From the NCBI GenBank assembly GCA_033558025.1, contig JAUCEF010000007.1:4774001-4838000 (forward strand): DNA of 64,000 nucleotides, read 5' to 3'. The stretch is from Phytophthora sp. 'mugwort' (taxonomy: Eukaryota; Oomycota; Peronosporomycetes; Peronosporales; Peronosporaceae). Below, in pieces: positions 41,480 through 52,059 of this stretch. Position 1 is the first letter of the stretch. Every line of letters starts with the position of its first letter. The position numbers and the translations under genes were made by a program. The notes beneath the pieces were generated by a model, which did no database searches, was not told where the DNA came from, and saw only the letters and a program-made list of their open reading frames with translations.

Positions 41480-43014
41480 AGAGTTGCAACCTGTATCACA
41501 CTCCAGACCCAGCATACGCGTGCTCTCTTCGATCAATACCGGATATTCTTCTCGTTGATGCGACACACGGGAAGAATCGCTCCAAGTATAAGTTTTTTTC
41601 TCTCATGGCTCATGTCGGGAAAGGTCAGTTCTGCAGCATGTGCCACTGCAAAACGAGCGCTGGCCGACGCTTCTTACGGCTTTGGAGCAGTTCAGGACCA
41701 ACAACCCCGCGTGGGCAAAGGTACAGTGCGTGCTCGTCGATAAAGACTTCACCAAAATGTCGGTGTTGAAGTTTGTTTTTCCTAGAGTGAAGGTTCTACT
41801 CTGTCAATTTTACGTACTGAAGTACTTGCGTGAAGATATCGCATGTGCCGATTATGGCTTTAGCACATGGCAGAAAGACCAGCTTCGAAGAGTAATGAGT
41901 ATGCTTGTGTACGCAAAAACGGAGTCTGAGTATGTGCAACATTTTGGATAATAGTTCATCTCGCTTCGATTGGTTATTCTGCACCAGCACCGCTGGATTC
42001 ATTAGAGCATGAATTGGATTCGGGCATCAATCGGGTACAGACGGGCATGAAACGGGTGAAACCCGCATCCTTTGTGGCATATTTCGTCAAGAACTGGGAT
42101 AACTGTCGTGACCAGTGGTGTGCTCATAAACGACAAACACTGTGACACTTGGAAGCAATACCAACAACAGGTTGGAAGCGTCATGGAAACAGTTAAAGGC
42201 ATGGGTGGATTTCTTCATGGCTATTGATGAGTGCATTGCCTCTTATCATGTATTACCAAAATCTGCAGGAAAAACTTTTCATCGGCGAAGTGTACAAGAA
42301 GAAAACGTGCAGCACTCTGATTTTGACGGTGAAATGACTTTGGTTGCAAACCTCGTGAGTGGACATGCATGCGAGCTCATATTTGGTCAGTATATATATG
42401 CACTCGGTCGCGCTGCATACACTTTTAATGAAGGGTGTCCGGGTGTGTATTTCATCAAGAGCTGTACTAAGGACGATGACGCGCTTGACGAGCTCAATGA
42501 TGAGTATTCTGTCACGAACGGGACTGGATGTGCTCATGTTTGTTTATGAGTACAAGGCTCCTACCATGTCGCCACGTATTCTTTCTTCGAGTGGCTCTCG
42601 GCACCGAAATGGTTATTCCAACACAGTTTCTGAATTGACGCTGGCTGCTTTCATCTATCCGATCGGAGCTTGAGTTTAAAAACCCAAGGTTTACTCCTTC
42701 GCCCCTCGAACCGTTTGCTGTACGTCGAGCCATAGCTACAGACGAGCGTCCCTGGGACTCCAACCGCAAATATCGGGAGACCTTGCCCATTGCTGGCGAG
42801 ATATGTGACTCTATGGCAGGACTTGGCATGACACAATACTGAGAGGCGATGAAATATCTGAAGGAGTGGTCCCCTCTCCCCTCACTCATTTCGTGTGGCG
42901 AACAGGGCCAGCCGCAACAAGACCTGTCACACTTGGCTACTCATCTGGCGTGTCAACCACATGCAGATATATATCGTGCCTCAATGGCTGGTACAGGACA
43001 TATAACTCGATATA

Positions 43015-43110
43015 GCATCCAGTCGGGCCAGTGGGGCGATTCGGGCATTCAGTCGGGCCAGTCAGGCCAGTCGGTCATTCAGTTGGGCGATTCGGGAATT
43101 CAGTCGGGAG
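43015..43110 (+). repeat. Degenerate TCGGG minisatellite in MULE
   Basis: Units such as CATCCAGTCGGGCCAGT, GGCGATTCGGGCATTCAGT and CAGTTGGGCGATTCGGG alternate. In one frame they encode Ser/Gly/Gln repeats (IQSGQ, GDSGIQSG). Confidence 0.8.
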
Positions 43111-43979
43111 TACCATCCGCAACTTTGGAGCTGGCACATGATAGTGCCTTTGAGATGGCGAGCCCAGCTCGGTCACGGGGTCGCCAAAGAAAACAGCTAG
43201 AGCCAAGAAAGTTTCTCGGAGAAAAACCGTTGCGTTGGCCCTAGACGACTCTGAAATGTACTCATTGCTGAGTCTTGTAAGCGTGCAAGATGAAGTGGAT
43301 CACCAGCCAACATATGAATCGTCGGCAGCTCCGCTTTCCCGCGTCAAGTTGTTTCAGTTCACCAAAAAAAAAACAGAGCGCCATTAGCCCACATGATATC
43401 TGCATTGCCCGCAACTAAACAGTTGACCCCCATTGAGTCGATCACTCGCATATTCCCGACGGAGCTGATTGAGAGATGTGGCGTCGAAGTCGCAGCTCTA
43501 CAGGAAAAAAAATCCAAGATTCAACCGGACAAAACTTAGGCGAGCAGCAAGTGGCGGTGTTTTAAATCATTGGTTGGGTCTCCACTCGACGGAAATATTG
43601 CGCGTCTATGTGCAAAACACCACTCCCACTTTAATTTCAGCTCCGAGCGCAGCATGCATTTGACATCGCTGCCAGAGTCACTGGTAGTCCCGTAGAAGTT
43701 TATGGGTTCCAAACTGAAGTAGTTCAGCATCTTTGTTAGCCACCTTTCAAATGGTGCGCGAATCCCATCGTCTCGCTCAAAAAATGAAGAAATGGCACAA
43801 AGCGATGAAAAGCATTCAATATGTAGTTAGGGCTGTTAGCTGGGTTGAATAGATCGACTTCACTATGGAAATGCCAACGCCATTTTACACCGAGCGAGAT
43901 TCAGAAATACAAGCCAAGATCAAGTCAGTGCCGATCCTTTCATCACAGGTATGCATCTCTCGCCGATGACATTGTTACT

Positions 43980-44545
43980 AAAGATCTAACATGTATGTTT
44001 GTGTTCGTTGACGCAGTCACAAGTGCTTGAACTTGTTGGTAAAGCTTCACCGGGCGATTTTACGGTTAACTCGTTGATGATGAAGCTGTTTGCAGCAAAA
44101 GCGAACACAGATTTAGTGGAAACCTCGGTAGCAGGAAACGTCATGAAGGCTTCAGGCCAGTGGAGACCATGCAGGATATTTTCGTTGGTATGACCAGCAA
44201 GAATATTATGGTCCCAGTTGTCTGCGGCAGGAATCATTGGTGGTCAATCATGATAAATCTGTCACTGAAGGATATATGTGTCTACGACCCCATGAATTCG
44301 AGCTACGAGTCGCTGTTCGACCCCTTGCTGAGAAGTTGGCGGCGATGCTACCAGACGCTGCCCCAACAAAGTATCGGGTGCGACCGTACCACAGCGAACT
44401 TGGAGTGCAAGTCGGCAGCTACAACTGCGCTATGTACATGCTGTTAGCCTTCGAGGTATTCACCGGCGCTGATCAGCTTTCCTTGATGAATAGAAAGGAG
44501 CTGCAGTATCTGCGGTACAGATACCTTCGTATGTGTGCTTAACGT
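43980..44545 (+). pseudogene. Ulp1-like C48 cysteine protease domain of the MULE
   Basis: A frame at 44,030-44,160 reads ELVGKASPGDFTVNSLMMKL, then after a shift DIFVGMTSKNIMVPVVCGRN and HWWSIMINLSLKDICVYDPM. This gives the catalytic His (NHWW) and Asp (YDP). The next frame ends with HSELGVQVGSYNCAMYMLLA, where Cys (YNC) is the nucleophile, and a TAA after YRYLRMCA at 44,540. His, Asp and Cys are all kept, in two frames. Ulp1 enzymes remove SUMO; in MULEs the role is not settled, with desumoylating host silencing proteins one idea. About 43,110-43,980 is a basic, decayed linker (KTVALALDDSEMYSLL). Confidence 0.82.
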
Positions 44546-45049
44546 CTATATAGTTTCCCTTTTGCATCTACCTAATGTCTTCGACTCGCTTGTGTGATTG
44601 CCTTCCTATGTGCGCTCTAGGGGGGTCATCGTCACTCAAAGTCGCTGGCCTCTGAAATCGCTATCCGAATATACGTAATGGGTACGTATATTTTGCTCAC
44701 ACACCACTTGATGACATTGTCTGGCTTTTTCATGAGTCGAGCATATTCGGTCTGCAGACGGTCATGATCGGTTAAATATGCCTCGTCACATGTTCCCCAG
44801 TCGGGTTAAATAACGAGTGCCATTAATAAATGATCCCTGTCATCGCTGATATCCTGGGCACGCGTAGCACTGCTGCTGCAGTGGAATACGCCGCTTTCGA
44901 CATTAGCACAGGCTCTCAATTAAAGTCATCGCCCACCACGGGACGAAGCATTGCACCCAGTTGGAGGTATATTTGTTGCATGTGTTATCTTATTTATATA
45001 TAAATTTTCTGTTAAATATAACATTTTGTGGTGCAATGGTATCGTTGTA
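44546..45049. other. No gene seen
   Basis: Decayed DNA between the MULE and the next transposase. Fragments such as TGRSIAPSWR at about 44,940 may be the 5' part of the following element. Confidence 0.35.
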
Positions 45050-46125
45050 GGAAGTAGCTGCGGCGTTTGATTACTCGATGCGGCAATATTATGAGCACTC
45101 AAGCGCCGTTTCGTACACGATTGATGCTAGCAAGTACGACCAGATTTACAATATGGATCAAACATCAATTCACATTGATATGAATCCAACCACGAGCATC
45201 ACATTCTGCGGTTATCGCAACGTTCTTCAAGGTGAGTAAACTGACATTGTATGTACGGACGGAATGCTATCACGTCGTATTTTTTTCTGGTAGGTATGTC
45301 GGAAAACTCTTTACGTGCCTCGGTTTTCCTGTGTGCTTCTGCAACAGGGGGAAACTCTGCCCACTCATCGTGTTTAGCGGGACTCCAGACGGCAATACTA
45401 CAGGAAGAGCTACAATCCCATCATCTGTACCGCAATAATGTCATTCTTGCAGTTCAGAAGAAGGGATACTGCGATGAGCAAATCATGCACATCTGGATCG
45501 ACGAGGTGCGTCTGCCTACATGTTTGACCAAATGGCTAAATTATCTAAGCTTTTGCAATATTTTTTCTTAGGTACGGTGTCCGTCAGTCACGTCTTCACG
45601 GCTGCTCTTGTTGGACAGTCTAAAGATTCATAAGATGACCAGAATGCGAGCAAAGCCCAGAGATGATATCTCCATGGAGATTGGGTCATCCCACCGGAAT
45701 AACAGGCCTTTTACAGCCATGGGCGTCGCGGTAATGAGGACTTTTAAAAGCTAGTGCCAGAGTCTCTATGTCAAACATGACCTGACCAACGACTTCTGCT
45801 CATCTGCACCTGATCGACGCCGCATTATTACTTCTATCGTCGTACCAGCTTCGGTCAGATGGATGGGGGCGCGATCCGAAAGGTGTTTGTAAAGGCCGTC
45901 TTATTCCTATAGGCCCAAGAGAGAATGATGGATCCTTTCATATTGATCCACCATGTATGGACGAGAGCGTTTTATTAAAAACAAAATTGCCGCTTCGGTA
46001 ATTTTTTTAAGGCACGGAAGAACAAGAGAATGAAAGTCAGAAATATATCTAACTCAGCGAGAATAACGCTGTAATCGATGTTGCGCACCTTCAACTAGAC
46101 AATCAGCAGCTAGTATACTAATAAG
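45050..46125 (+). pseudogene. pogo/Tigger DDE_1 transposase, copy 2
   Basis: The frame starts EVAAAFDYSMRQYYEHSSAV and YDQIYNMDQTSIHIDMNPTT (first catalytic Asp, about 45,150). A possible intron (GTGAGT at 45,230 to about 45,292) or frameshift leads to GMSENSLRASVFLCASATGG and LAVQKKGYCDEQIMHIWIDE. Another gap (GTGCGT at 45,507 to about 45,572) precedes RLLLLDSLKIHKMTRMRAKP, the second Asp region. The C-terminal LIPIGPRENDGSFHIDPPCM lies at about 45,900 in another frame. It is dead, but most of the catalytic domain is present. Confidence 0.78.
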
Positions 46126-46314
46126 TAAAATGTAACCTTTTTACCTTTAATTAAAACGTTTAGTTTAATAGCTCAAGTCGTCTAGGCTGTAGACTTAAGC
46201 ACGCCCGCACCAAATTCGCGCAATAATCAAATTTCGCGCCATGACTTCATCTGCAACGTAGTTATCCACACCCTGCACCATGCCTCGCACCGGGAAAAAA
46301 AGATAACTACGGGA

Positions 46315-47570
46315 AATGGCTCCAAAGCCATACAAACGAGTAGCGGTATCCTACCGTTTTAATCTGCGTGTACTAAGGTTTCACGAGTACCATAGCATGG
46401 AGGAGACTATTAAACATCTATTCAGGTCTAGCTCGTGCCCATGTGCGATTTAAAAAGCATCTTGTCTACTCGTGGAAGGCCAATTGCAGACTGATTGAGG
46501 CTAAGTGCGCAGCGGGCTTAGGTAGCCATCATCGCCGTAGGTCCCGTGGAATGGGTGCTACCCTATCCGAAGCCGCGGAGGAGCAGCTCGTGAGGTGGGT
46601 AAACGACCTCCAAGCAGATGGCGTGACCGTGACAGGTCTGATGTTGAAGCTGCAAACGCGCGACCTCTACGCTGCTACAGGGCTTCCTCGCGGCGCTTTC
46701 ACCGCATCCTGGTCATGACAGAAGCACTTCCAGCTCCGGCACAAGTTGTCGCTCCGACGTAGAACAAGGGAGGGGGCAGACGACACCGGAAGAGAAGCTG
46801 GCGGAGTTCAGTCGCCAAGTTTGTACCAAAATGAAGGAGCTCAAAAACTACCAAGGTCTACAATGCCGACCAGACAGGTGCGACGCATTATGTTTTGAAT
46901 TGGTTTATTACCTCTAACGCTCGTTGTATATTGAACTACGAATATGTTTCGACAGTCACGGTCAACACCGGGGGGGGGGACGACGGTGTGGGTAAAATGC
47001 GCCGGGAAATCCAAGGAACGAGTGACTGCGGTGCTGGTGGCTGATAGTGGTAAAAACAAGACGGCCCCTTTCCTCGTCCTTAAGACCCAGACCCAGCCAT
47101 CAAAGATACAGCGCGAGACAACGCTGCTCTTCGCCATGGATTTGGTCGACAGCTCTGGAACGAGCTGCAAGAGGAGCAGGTGGGTGTCCGAATCTATGAT
47201 AACGGAGCTGGACGGTGGCACAGCGAGGTGTCCATTGAATTTCTCTGTTACCATTTTGGTCGCATAGAAAACATGCATGAGCCCGTGTTGCTGTTTTTGT
47301 GGGATGATTTTTCGCCCTCAAGACCGACGTCATCAGGTGGATCAAGCATTCATGGCTATCACAAACTACTGCTACGATTGTTGGTGGGTTAAAGGAGACA
47401 CCACTGCTGCAAGTAACACCACCGGATCATGACGACAAATCAGGCTCCGAGCCAAATTGGGCGAGCTACATTCTCCTTCTGCAGCAAGAGTGTGTGCCAC
47501 TACAACCAATAGACCCGCGGAATGACATTGCAGCGAAGGAAAAAGAAATAGCAGTGGAATGGCAGTTTTG
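46315..47570 (+). pseudogene. pogo/Tc5-type transposase with HTH, copy 3
   Basis: It begins MAPKPYKRVAVSYRFNLRVL, a psq-like HTH lead-in, then KHLVYSWKANCRLIEAKCAA and a CENP-B/Tc5-type HTH (LSEAAEEQLVRWVNDLQADG, about 46,560). The catalytic domain starts with VYNADQTG (about 46,858) and GKSKERVTAVLVADSGKNKT (about 47,000). VRIYDNGAGRWHSEVSIEFL and NMHEPVLLFLWDDFS (about 47,180-47,312) carry the second Asp pair. An 8-G run at 46,970 and frameshifts near 47,110 and 47,310 break it. After 47,340 only weak traces continue (QAFMAITNYCYDCWW). Confidence 0.82.
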
Positions 47571-47751
47571 AGCAGCGTTACCCTTAAAAATAGACAGCCT
47601 TTCGAACTGATATATCAGGCTGTAGACGCCATTGACGCGACCCTTGGTGCCACGCCCTTCCGTACCGCGCCCCTCGATCGAAGCCACCGCGCACGACGCC
47701 TCTTGATGAAAGTAGCACGTCGTCGAGCTGGCCAGAGCCTCGCTTGGTTCA

Positions 47752-47814
47752 GATCGGTGGGGGGAATCGAACCCCCGTCGATCCGCGGATGTTTTCCCAT
47801 TAAGCTACAGTGAT
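47752..47814 (-). tRNA. tRNA-like pseudogene lacking its anticodon loop
   Basis: On the minus strand: a 7-nt acceptor strand ATCACTG (47,808-47,814), TAGCTTAATGGGAAAACA as D arm, then ATCCGCGGAT, and a T arm GGGGGTTCGATTCCCCC. The 3' acceptor strand CACCGAT (47,753-47,759) pairs with the first at 5 of 7 positions. The T arm and B box are perfect. Where an anticodon stem-loop should be, the two stem strands touch (ATCCGC/GCGGAT collapsed), so about 9-10 nt including the anticodon are missing. It is most like a tRNA-Gly or tRNA-Asp body, but identity cannot be given without an anticodon. Confidence 0.6.
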
Positions 47815-47960
47815 AGGCCGTCAACATGACCCGCAGGACACAAACAGCGCAAGTCAGAGTAGTAATAGCAGCAGTATGGTAGTAGCAGCATCACAGCGCT
47901 CACCTTCTCGTGTTGAATGGGGCATTATCGGTAAGGCGACAACCCTGCTAGGACACCCAG

Positions 47961-47973
47961 CCCCCCCCCCCCC
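47961..47973 (+). repeat. Poly-C run (13)
   Basis: One of several long G/C homopolymers in decayed element DNA of this window (others at 7,056, 7,806, 16,478 and 55,313). Confidence 0.95.
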
Positions 47974-48184
47974 TCAATTCGCGGCGCGGTCAATCCAACA
48001 CCCAGCTCAAAGGAATCCGCCGCCGCAAGCCACTCGCAGGAACGCGAGTGGCTTGTCATTTAACCTGAACGCGGTATTCAGTTACCAGATGCAAGCTAAT
48101 GTTTGGTGTTGTTCTCCTTGCAGCCTCAAACATACGATTTCGATGCAGGTTAGGTGCGAACTATGGGTTCTGTTATGCGGTAGA

Positions 48185-48365
48185 ATGCCAGCGTAGCATT
48201 ATCAAGAACTACGCCATCGGGAATGTCTATAGTTTTGATGAAACAAGTCTGTCTTACACATTGAGCCCTAATAAAGCATTGCAAGCCGCCAAATTGAAGG
48301 AACGAAGTGAAGCAAGACAATGGGAGCCCAGGACACACGCAATCTTACCGTCCTCCACTATTTGA
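48185..48365 (+). pseudogene. DDE_1 transposase fragment, copy 4
   Basis: SIIKNYAIGNVYSFDETSLS followed by YTLSPNKALQAAKLKERSEA is the first-Asp region of a Tigger/jerky-type DDE_1 domain (FDETSL, Asp at about 48,237). The upstream 47,820-48,180 has no clear frame. It ends in a stop at 48,363. Confidence 0.65.
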
Positions 48366-48599
48366 TATTACTGCTATAATTGATACTGACCTAGGCAAGG
48401 GCAACTATTAGTTAGGACAGGGTTATCTGTATACATGTTTTGAGAACGGTATCGAGAGATGATGCCGATATAGGAAGTGTTCTATAGGAGTTTTTTTGTA
48501 CAATTGTGTTGTACACCACGGATTCACACACCTGTTTTCGAGTACGTCGGCGTTCTGTACTGGGTCGGCAAGCGAGTGGGCAGTATACAATGTATTGAT

Positions 48600-49660
48600 G
48601 CTGTTTATGGGTACTAGTTACTGGAAGCGTCAAGAAAGATCGTGGGCAGCATATTGTATCTGCATCGATCGATAACCGAGACTGAAATTGTGCGTGATGT
48701 AAGCGTTTGTAGATCTCCCTCCGGTTTGGTTTTCATCACAACCTTCAGATAGGTCTCAAACCACTTGACAATTCGTACCCACCAGTTGTAGCCATCTTTC
48801 AGCAATCAAGCAGACGATATTCTAATGGTAGGTGTAAAGGCAGAGTCGATGATAGGGATACACAGCGGTGACCAGGATTCTCTCAACTTGTTCGATGTTA
48901 TCACCCTTGCGTCTGGGTCATACATCCAGATCGTTCGCATGCGGAAATCGACGATTGCTCTACACCAACGAGGGACACTCACGGCGATATTGACAGGGAA
49001 GCAAACCACACCACTTTCGTTCCTTTTGCTCAAAAGGCTTTGCTTGGTATCGAGTAATCGTTTATGGTGGCCTTCCTTTTCAAACCCCAAAATACGGAGT
49101 CCACAACATGAATTTCAGTGGCACCTTCTCTACTACAACGAATCGCAGTCTTCGCTTGCAATGCCGCGCAAGTGAAGCAACGAAGATACACCTGTCACTA
49201 AGCCACTTCAGCTGTGGATTTTGCGCAAGATATTTTGCTGAACATCATTCTCCTCTTTTCGCTTGACCACTTAACGAGAACGCGTGTCTCCGAAAACTTC
49301 TTTGAAATAGAACGTCATTCCTTTATAATATAGATGTCTGCGAGGGAAAATGTACCGACCTCTAAAATAAGGATTGCGTATCTCGATTTGACGGCACGCG
49401 ACCATTAGTGGTGTGCTCTCGAAATGCTGCATTATCTCCAGTCTCCATCGATCGATTCGCCAGGGATTCAGGACGCACAAATCTGACATGGGTTTCAACT
49501 GTAATTCCGTAATCCGCAGAGTTAATATGCGCCTTCGGTGGCTTGCAGAGAGCAGTTTGGAACACCGAACGGATCACTGGTTGGTCATAAATGGGGCAGC
49601 TTCTTCTTGTTCGCCAACGCCTTGGTGTCATCGAACCTTTCTTTGTTTTGTCTTCTTTAC
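48600..49660 (-). pseudogene. Ulp1-like protease remnant
   Basis: Minus-strand frames read, from right to left, ICNLD-type basic fragments and KPMSDLCVLNPWRIDRWRLE (49,271-49,498). VSRWCRAIVDFRMRTIWMYD then comes at 48,970-49,040, and DGYNWWVRIVKWFETYLKVV at 48,725-48,795. The last two correspond to the His-Asp block (H/RWxxxxVDF..TIWxYDP) and the Cys helix (DGYNCG) of C48 proteases. Here the His position reads Arg and the Cys-Gly pair Trp-Trp, so the active site is gone. It may come from a MULE-Ulp1 relative in opposite orientation to the one at 40-44 kb. Confidence 0.55.
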
Positions 49661-49817
49661 TGACCTGCTGCTCTTTCGGTTTTCCCGATGGCCTGCTTAC
49701 TGGATTGATCGCGATTGTACCTTCAATGATGTAAAAATAAAACTGCCAGCTCCCCCACTCAGGCCAATTTTTTTTCTCGCAGTCGACATGGGCATTCGCC
49801 TTTCGAGTGAGTTGGCA

Positions 49818-49882
49818 GAAGCACTACCAACTATCCCGAATTGGTGGACACACTACCAGTTCGGGATAGTTGGTAGTGCTTC
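49818..49882. repeat. Perfect 23-bp inverted repeat
   Basis: The arms 49,818-49,840 (GAAGCACTACCAACTATCCC then GAA) and 49,860-49,882 are exact reverse complements with a 19-nt loop. The loop itself contains a partial third copy (ACACTACCAG). Confidence 0.95.
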
Positions 49883-50135
49883 CGCTAACCACTGAGTCGG
49901 TGGTATGTTCACCGTCACACCAGAAAGTCGTCAAGGCGGATGCCAGCCGCCACCGCTAGCATTGAGATTGCCTGCTTCGTAAGTGAGGAGATCTGGGCGA
50001 TTGGAGCAGAAGCTTTAGAAGTAAAAGCAGAATAAGCGGGTTCCTTGGGATGCTACGCATTATAAGGAAGTTATCAGCAAACTAAGATATTCAGAGGCAT
50101 TAAACAACATTGATATCTAGAACTTTAAATATAAA

Positions 50136-51145
50136 ATGGAGTTTAGTACAGTTTCATCCGTAATGGATCCTGCGCCCAAGCACCAGCTCCTTGCGTCGCC
50201 TTCGCGCGACGAAGGGAAAGAAGAGCATGAGGAGCCGCGCAAAAAGATCTGGCAGCAATTGATGCCGTATAGCAGCGTTCTCTCGTCTGGCGAGGATGAA
50301 AGCGAAGACGACTCGTGTAGCGACGATTGAAGAACGACGGGTCGTCTGGTGAGGAGCCCGATGTCTACGAAAGCGACGAGGACGAGGTGGATCTGAAGCA
50401 GTCACTTTGGGAGCATGACCCCGACAAACGCTGACCCGTGTCGCAAATTGATGATGTCTGCACCAACAGCGAGGGCATCAAGGAAGTCAGCGTGCTCTGG
50501 GCAGTCGGGTAACGCCGAGGACCTATCGCTTTCGACGCTGGGAGCCGGCTGCGGTCATGATGGAGACGCATCCAGAAGATGTCAAGTTGGCGGAGCGTTT
50601 CAAGGCAAGCGGTGCGCGCCACTTCGAGGCGTTTTGCAAGACGGACGACTATGGCAAGCGGATGATCGATGCTAGTGACGACTACAACTGTCTATTCAAT
50701 GGGTTGGAGATTGGAGCACGTGTGATTGGGCGACCAGATCTCGTCCATGACGACGTGGTTAACAAGTTCTTGGCAGACGAACTCGCGGAAGGTCGCGACC
50801 TGCTCAAGTGCTGCACCTGGAAGCAGTTTGCGAGTTGCTTCCTCGACTTCGAGCGGCTCGCTGCGTCCTAGTGATCAACTGGCTCCAGAAGAACCTTGCG
50901 TCTGGTGGGCGGCGTGGATCAGCGTACTTATCGACGGAGCCTTTCGACGACGGGGTTTAATTAGTGGGTGCCTACAATCGGCACTATTATGGACTCTGCG
51001 TGGTTTTGCGTGTGGCAGAAGGCGGCAAACAGCGCTCCATCTCGACGAAGATGAACATGATGTTCTCCAAGAGCGGGCCGTCGAGTCACAGGGGTGGATC
51101 GTGTTTTACGCCTTTGTACGACCATTCCGAGTGCTCAAGCCTCGT
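50136..51145 (+). pseudogene. Putative OTU/papain-like cysteine protease ORF
   Basis: The first open piece (50,136-50,330) is acidic and disordered: MEFSTVSSVMDPAPKHQLLA then SSGEDESEDDSCSDD. After stops and shifts, 50,557-50,871 reads KTDDYGKRMIDASDDYNCLF and NKFLADELAEGRDLLKCCTW. The frame 50,964-51,040 reads GAYNRHYYGLCVVLRVAEGG and the tail ends ESQGWIVFYAFVRPFRVLKP. The order D-x-x-YNC..(helix) then YNRHYxGHC..V resembles OTU-type proteases, where Cys at YNC is the nucleophile and His at NRHY the base. No homolog is certain. It lies next to the Copia copy B 3' side and may be part of another element. Confidence 0.45.
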
Positions 51146-51348
51146 GGGTAAGTAAGTACACATGAGTGTCTGAAGAGGATTTCACGGTGGGTTTTAAATC
51201 TTTGGACAATAAACATCAATGTTCTGACCATATAATTATTGTGTAATTATTGTGTTTGGTGTGCACCAACACCTAGTAATTCTCTCATTTTCTCAAAGGT
51301 TGGCTTGGTTAAAGCCTCTCTAAAATGGCTGCGCACATTTCGTTTGTG

Positions 51349-52000
51349 TTACAGTGGTTGATGGTGAACTCGTTTCGCGACACCTTCTCCTGGACGAAGA
51401 AGAACTTTACATCGATGTGTTTGCTCCGGCCGTGGAGAAGAGGGTTGTTTCATAACTTTTATACAGCTTTGGTTGTCTTCTAAGATTAACGTGGGTTTAG
51501 TGCTGTCGTAGCCTAGTTCTCTTAGTAGTATTTTGAGATACACGAGCTCTTGCATGTAATAAGCCAGTGCAATGTACTCGGCTTCTGTCGTTGACAGTAC
51601 GGCGGTGTGGTAGCGACGTGAGATCCAACTAATAGGACTATTGCAGAACTTGATGATGTAGCCACCGATGCAGCGCCGTGTGTCTTGGCATGCTGCATAG
51701 TCTGAGTCCGTGTATGCCATCAGATATTCATCTGACTGTAGGAGCTCCAGATTCTCCACTCCACCTAGAGTTATACCAAAGTCCGTTGTGCTATTGAGGT
51801 AGTGCAGACCGTGCTTAACAGCGTTCCAGTAAGGCAGTACAGGATATTTAAGTTTTTTCTGACTTCCCCGATGAAGTAGGCAAGGTAAGGCGAGTACCTG
51901 TCATCAGGTACATGAAGCTGCCTACAGCTTCTCGGTACGACTTGTTGACCGTGACGGCCTTAGCTTCATCGTCGGTAGGACAGTCTGTCGCGCTTGGTTT
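51349..52000 (-). pseudogene. Copia copy B RNase H region
   Basis: The 136-codon open frame reads YLMAYTDSDYAACQDTRRCI (first Asp), SWISRRYHTAVLSTTEAEYI (Glu) and LILEDNQSCIKVMK (Asp), the three Copia RNase H motifs. It ends with QTHRCKVLLRPGEGVAKRVH in a shifted frame. The upstream 51,790-52,060 is the connection, with SYREAVGSFMYLMTGTRLTL (the GSLxYLxxxTRPD-like lead-in). Confidence 0.88.
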
Positions 52001-52059
52001 ATTTGCGATTGCGGTGACCTTCGGGCAGCTGTCTAGCACCGAGAATCTGTCAAGCACTT

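Larger units (their letters stand above)
40500..42860 (+). pseudogene. MULE transposase (FAR1, DDE and SWIM domains)
   Basis: The FAR1 DNA-binding part has YYAKTFVCTHHGKYKSKATS (about 40,565), with the zinc-coordinating pair, and RITKC..EHNHLLTE (about 40,925-40,980). The linker TVDELRKADAKKINILKFIS is helical. After the intron, the catalytic core has ILLVDATHGKNRSKYKFF (first Asp, about 41,550), VQCVLVDKDFTKMSVLKFVF (second Asp, about 41,735) and VLLCQFYVLKYLRED. NTNNRLEASWKQLKAWVDFF is at about 42,155. The SWIM finger is CSCLFMSTRLLPCRHV at about 42,530. Stops after the SWIM part include TGA at about 42,645 and TGA at about 42,840. The protein is non-functional but all parts can be traced. 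Confidence 0.88.
40470..44545 (+). mobile_element. MULE (Mutator-like) element with Ulp1 domain
   Basis: It contains a FAR1-type DNA-binding region, a MULE DDE transposase, a SWIM zinc finger and a C-terminal Ulp1-like cysteine protease on one strand, i.e. one long former polyprotein. MULE-Ulp1 fusions are known from plants and oomycetes. It is interrupted by an intron full of CTAA repeats, two TCGGG-rich minisatellites and many frameshifts. Terminal inverted repeats were not found. Confidence 0.85.
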
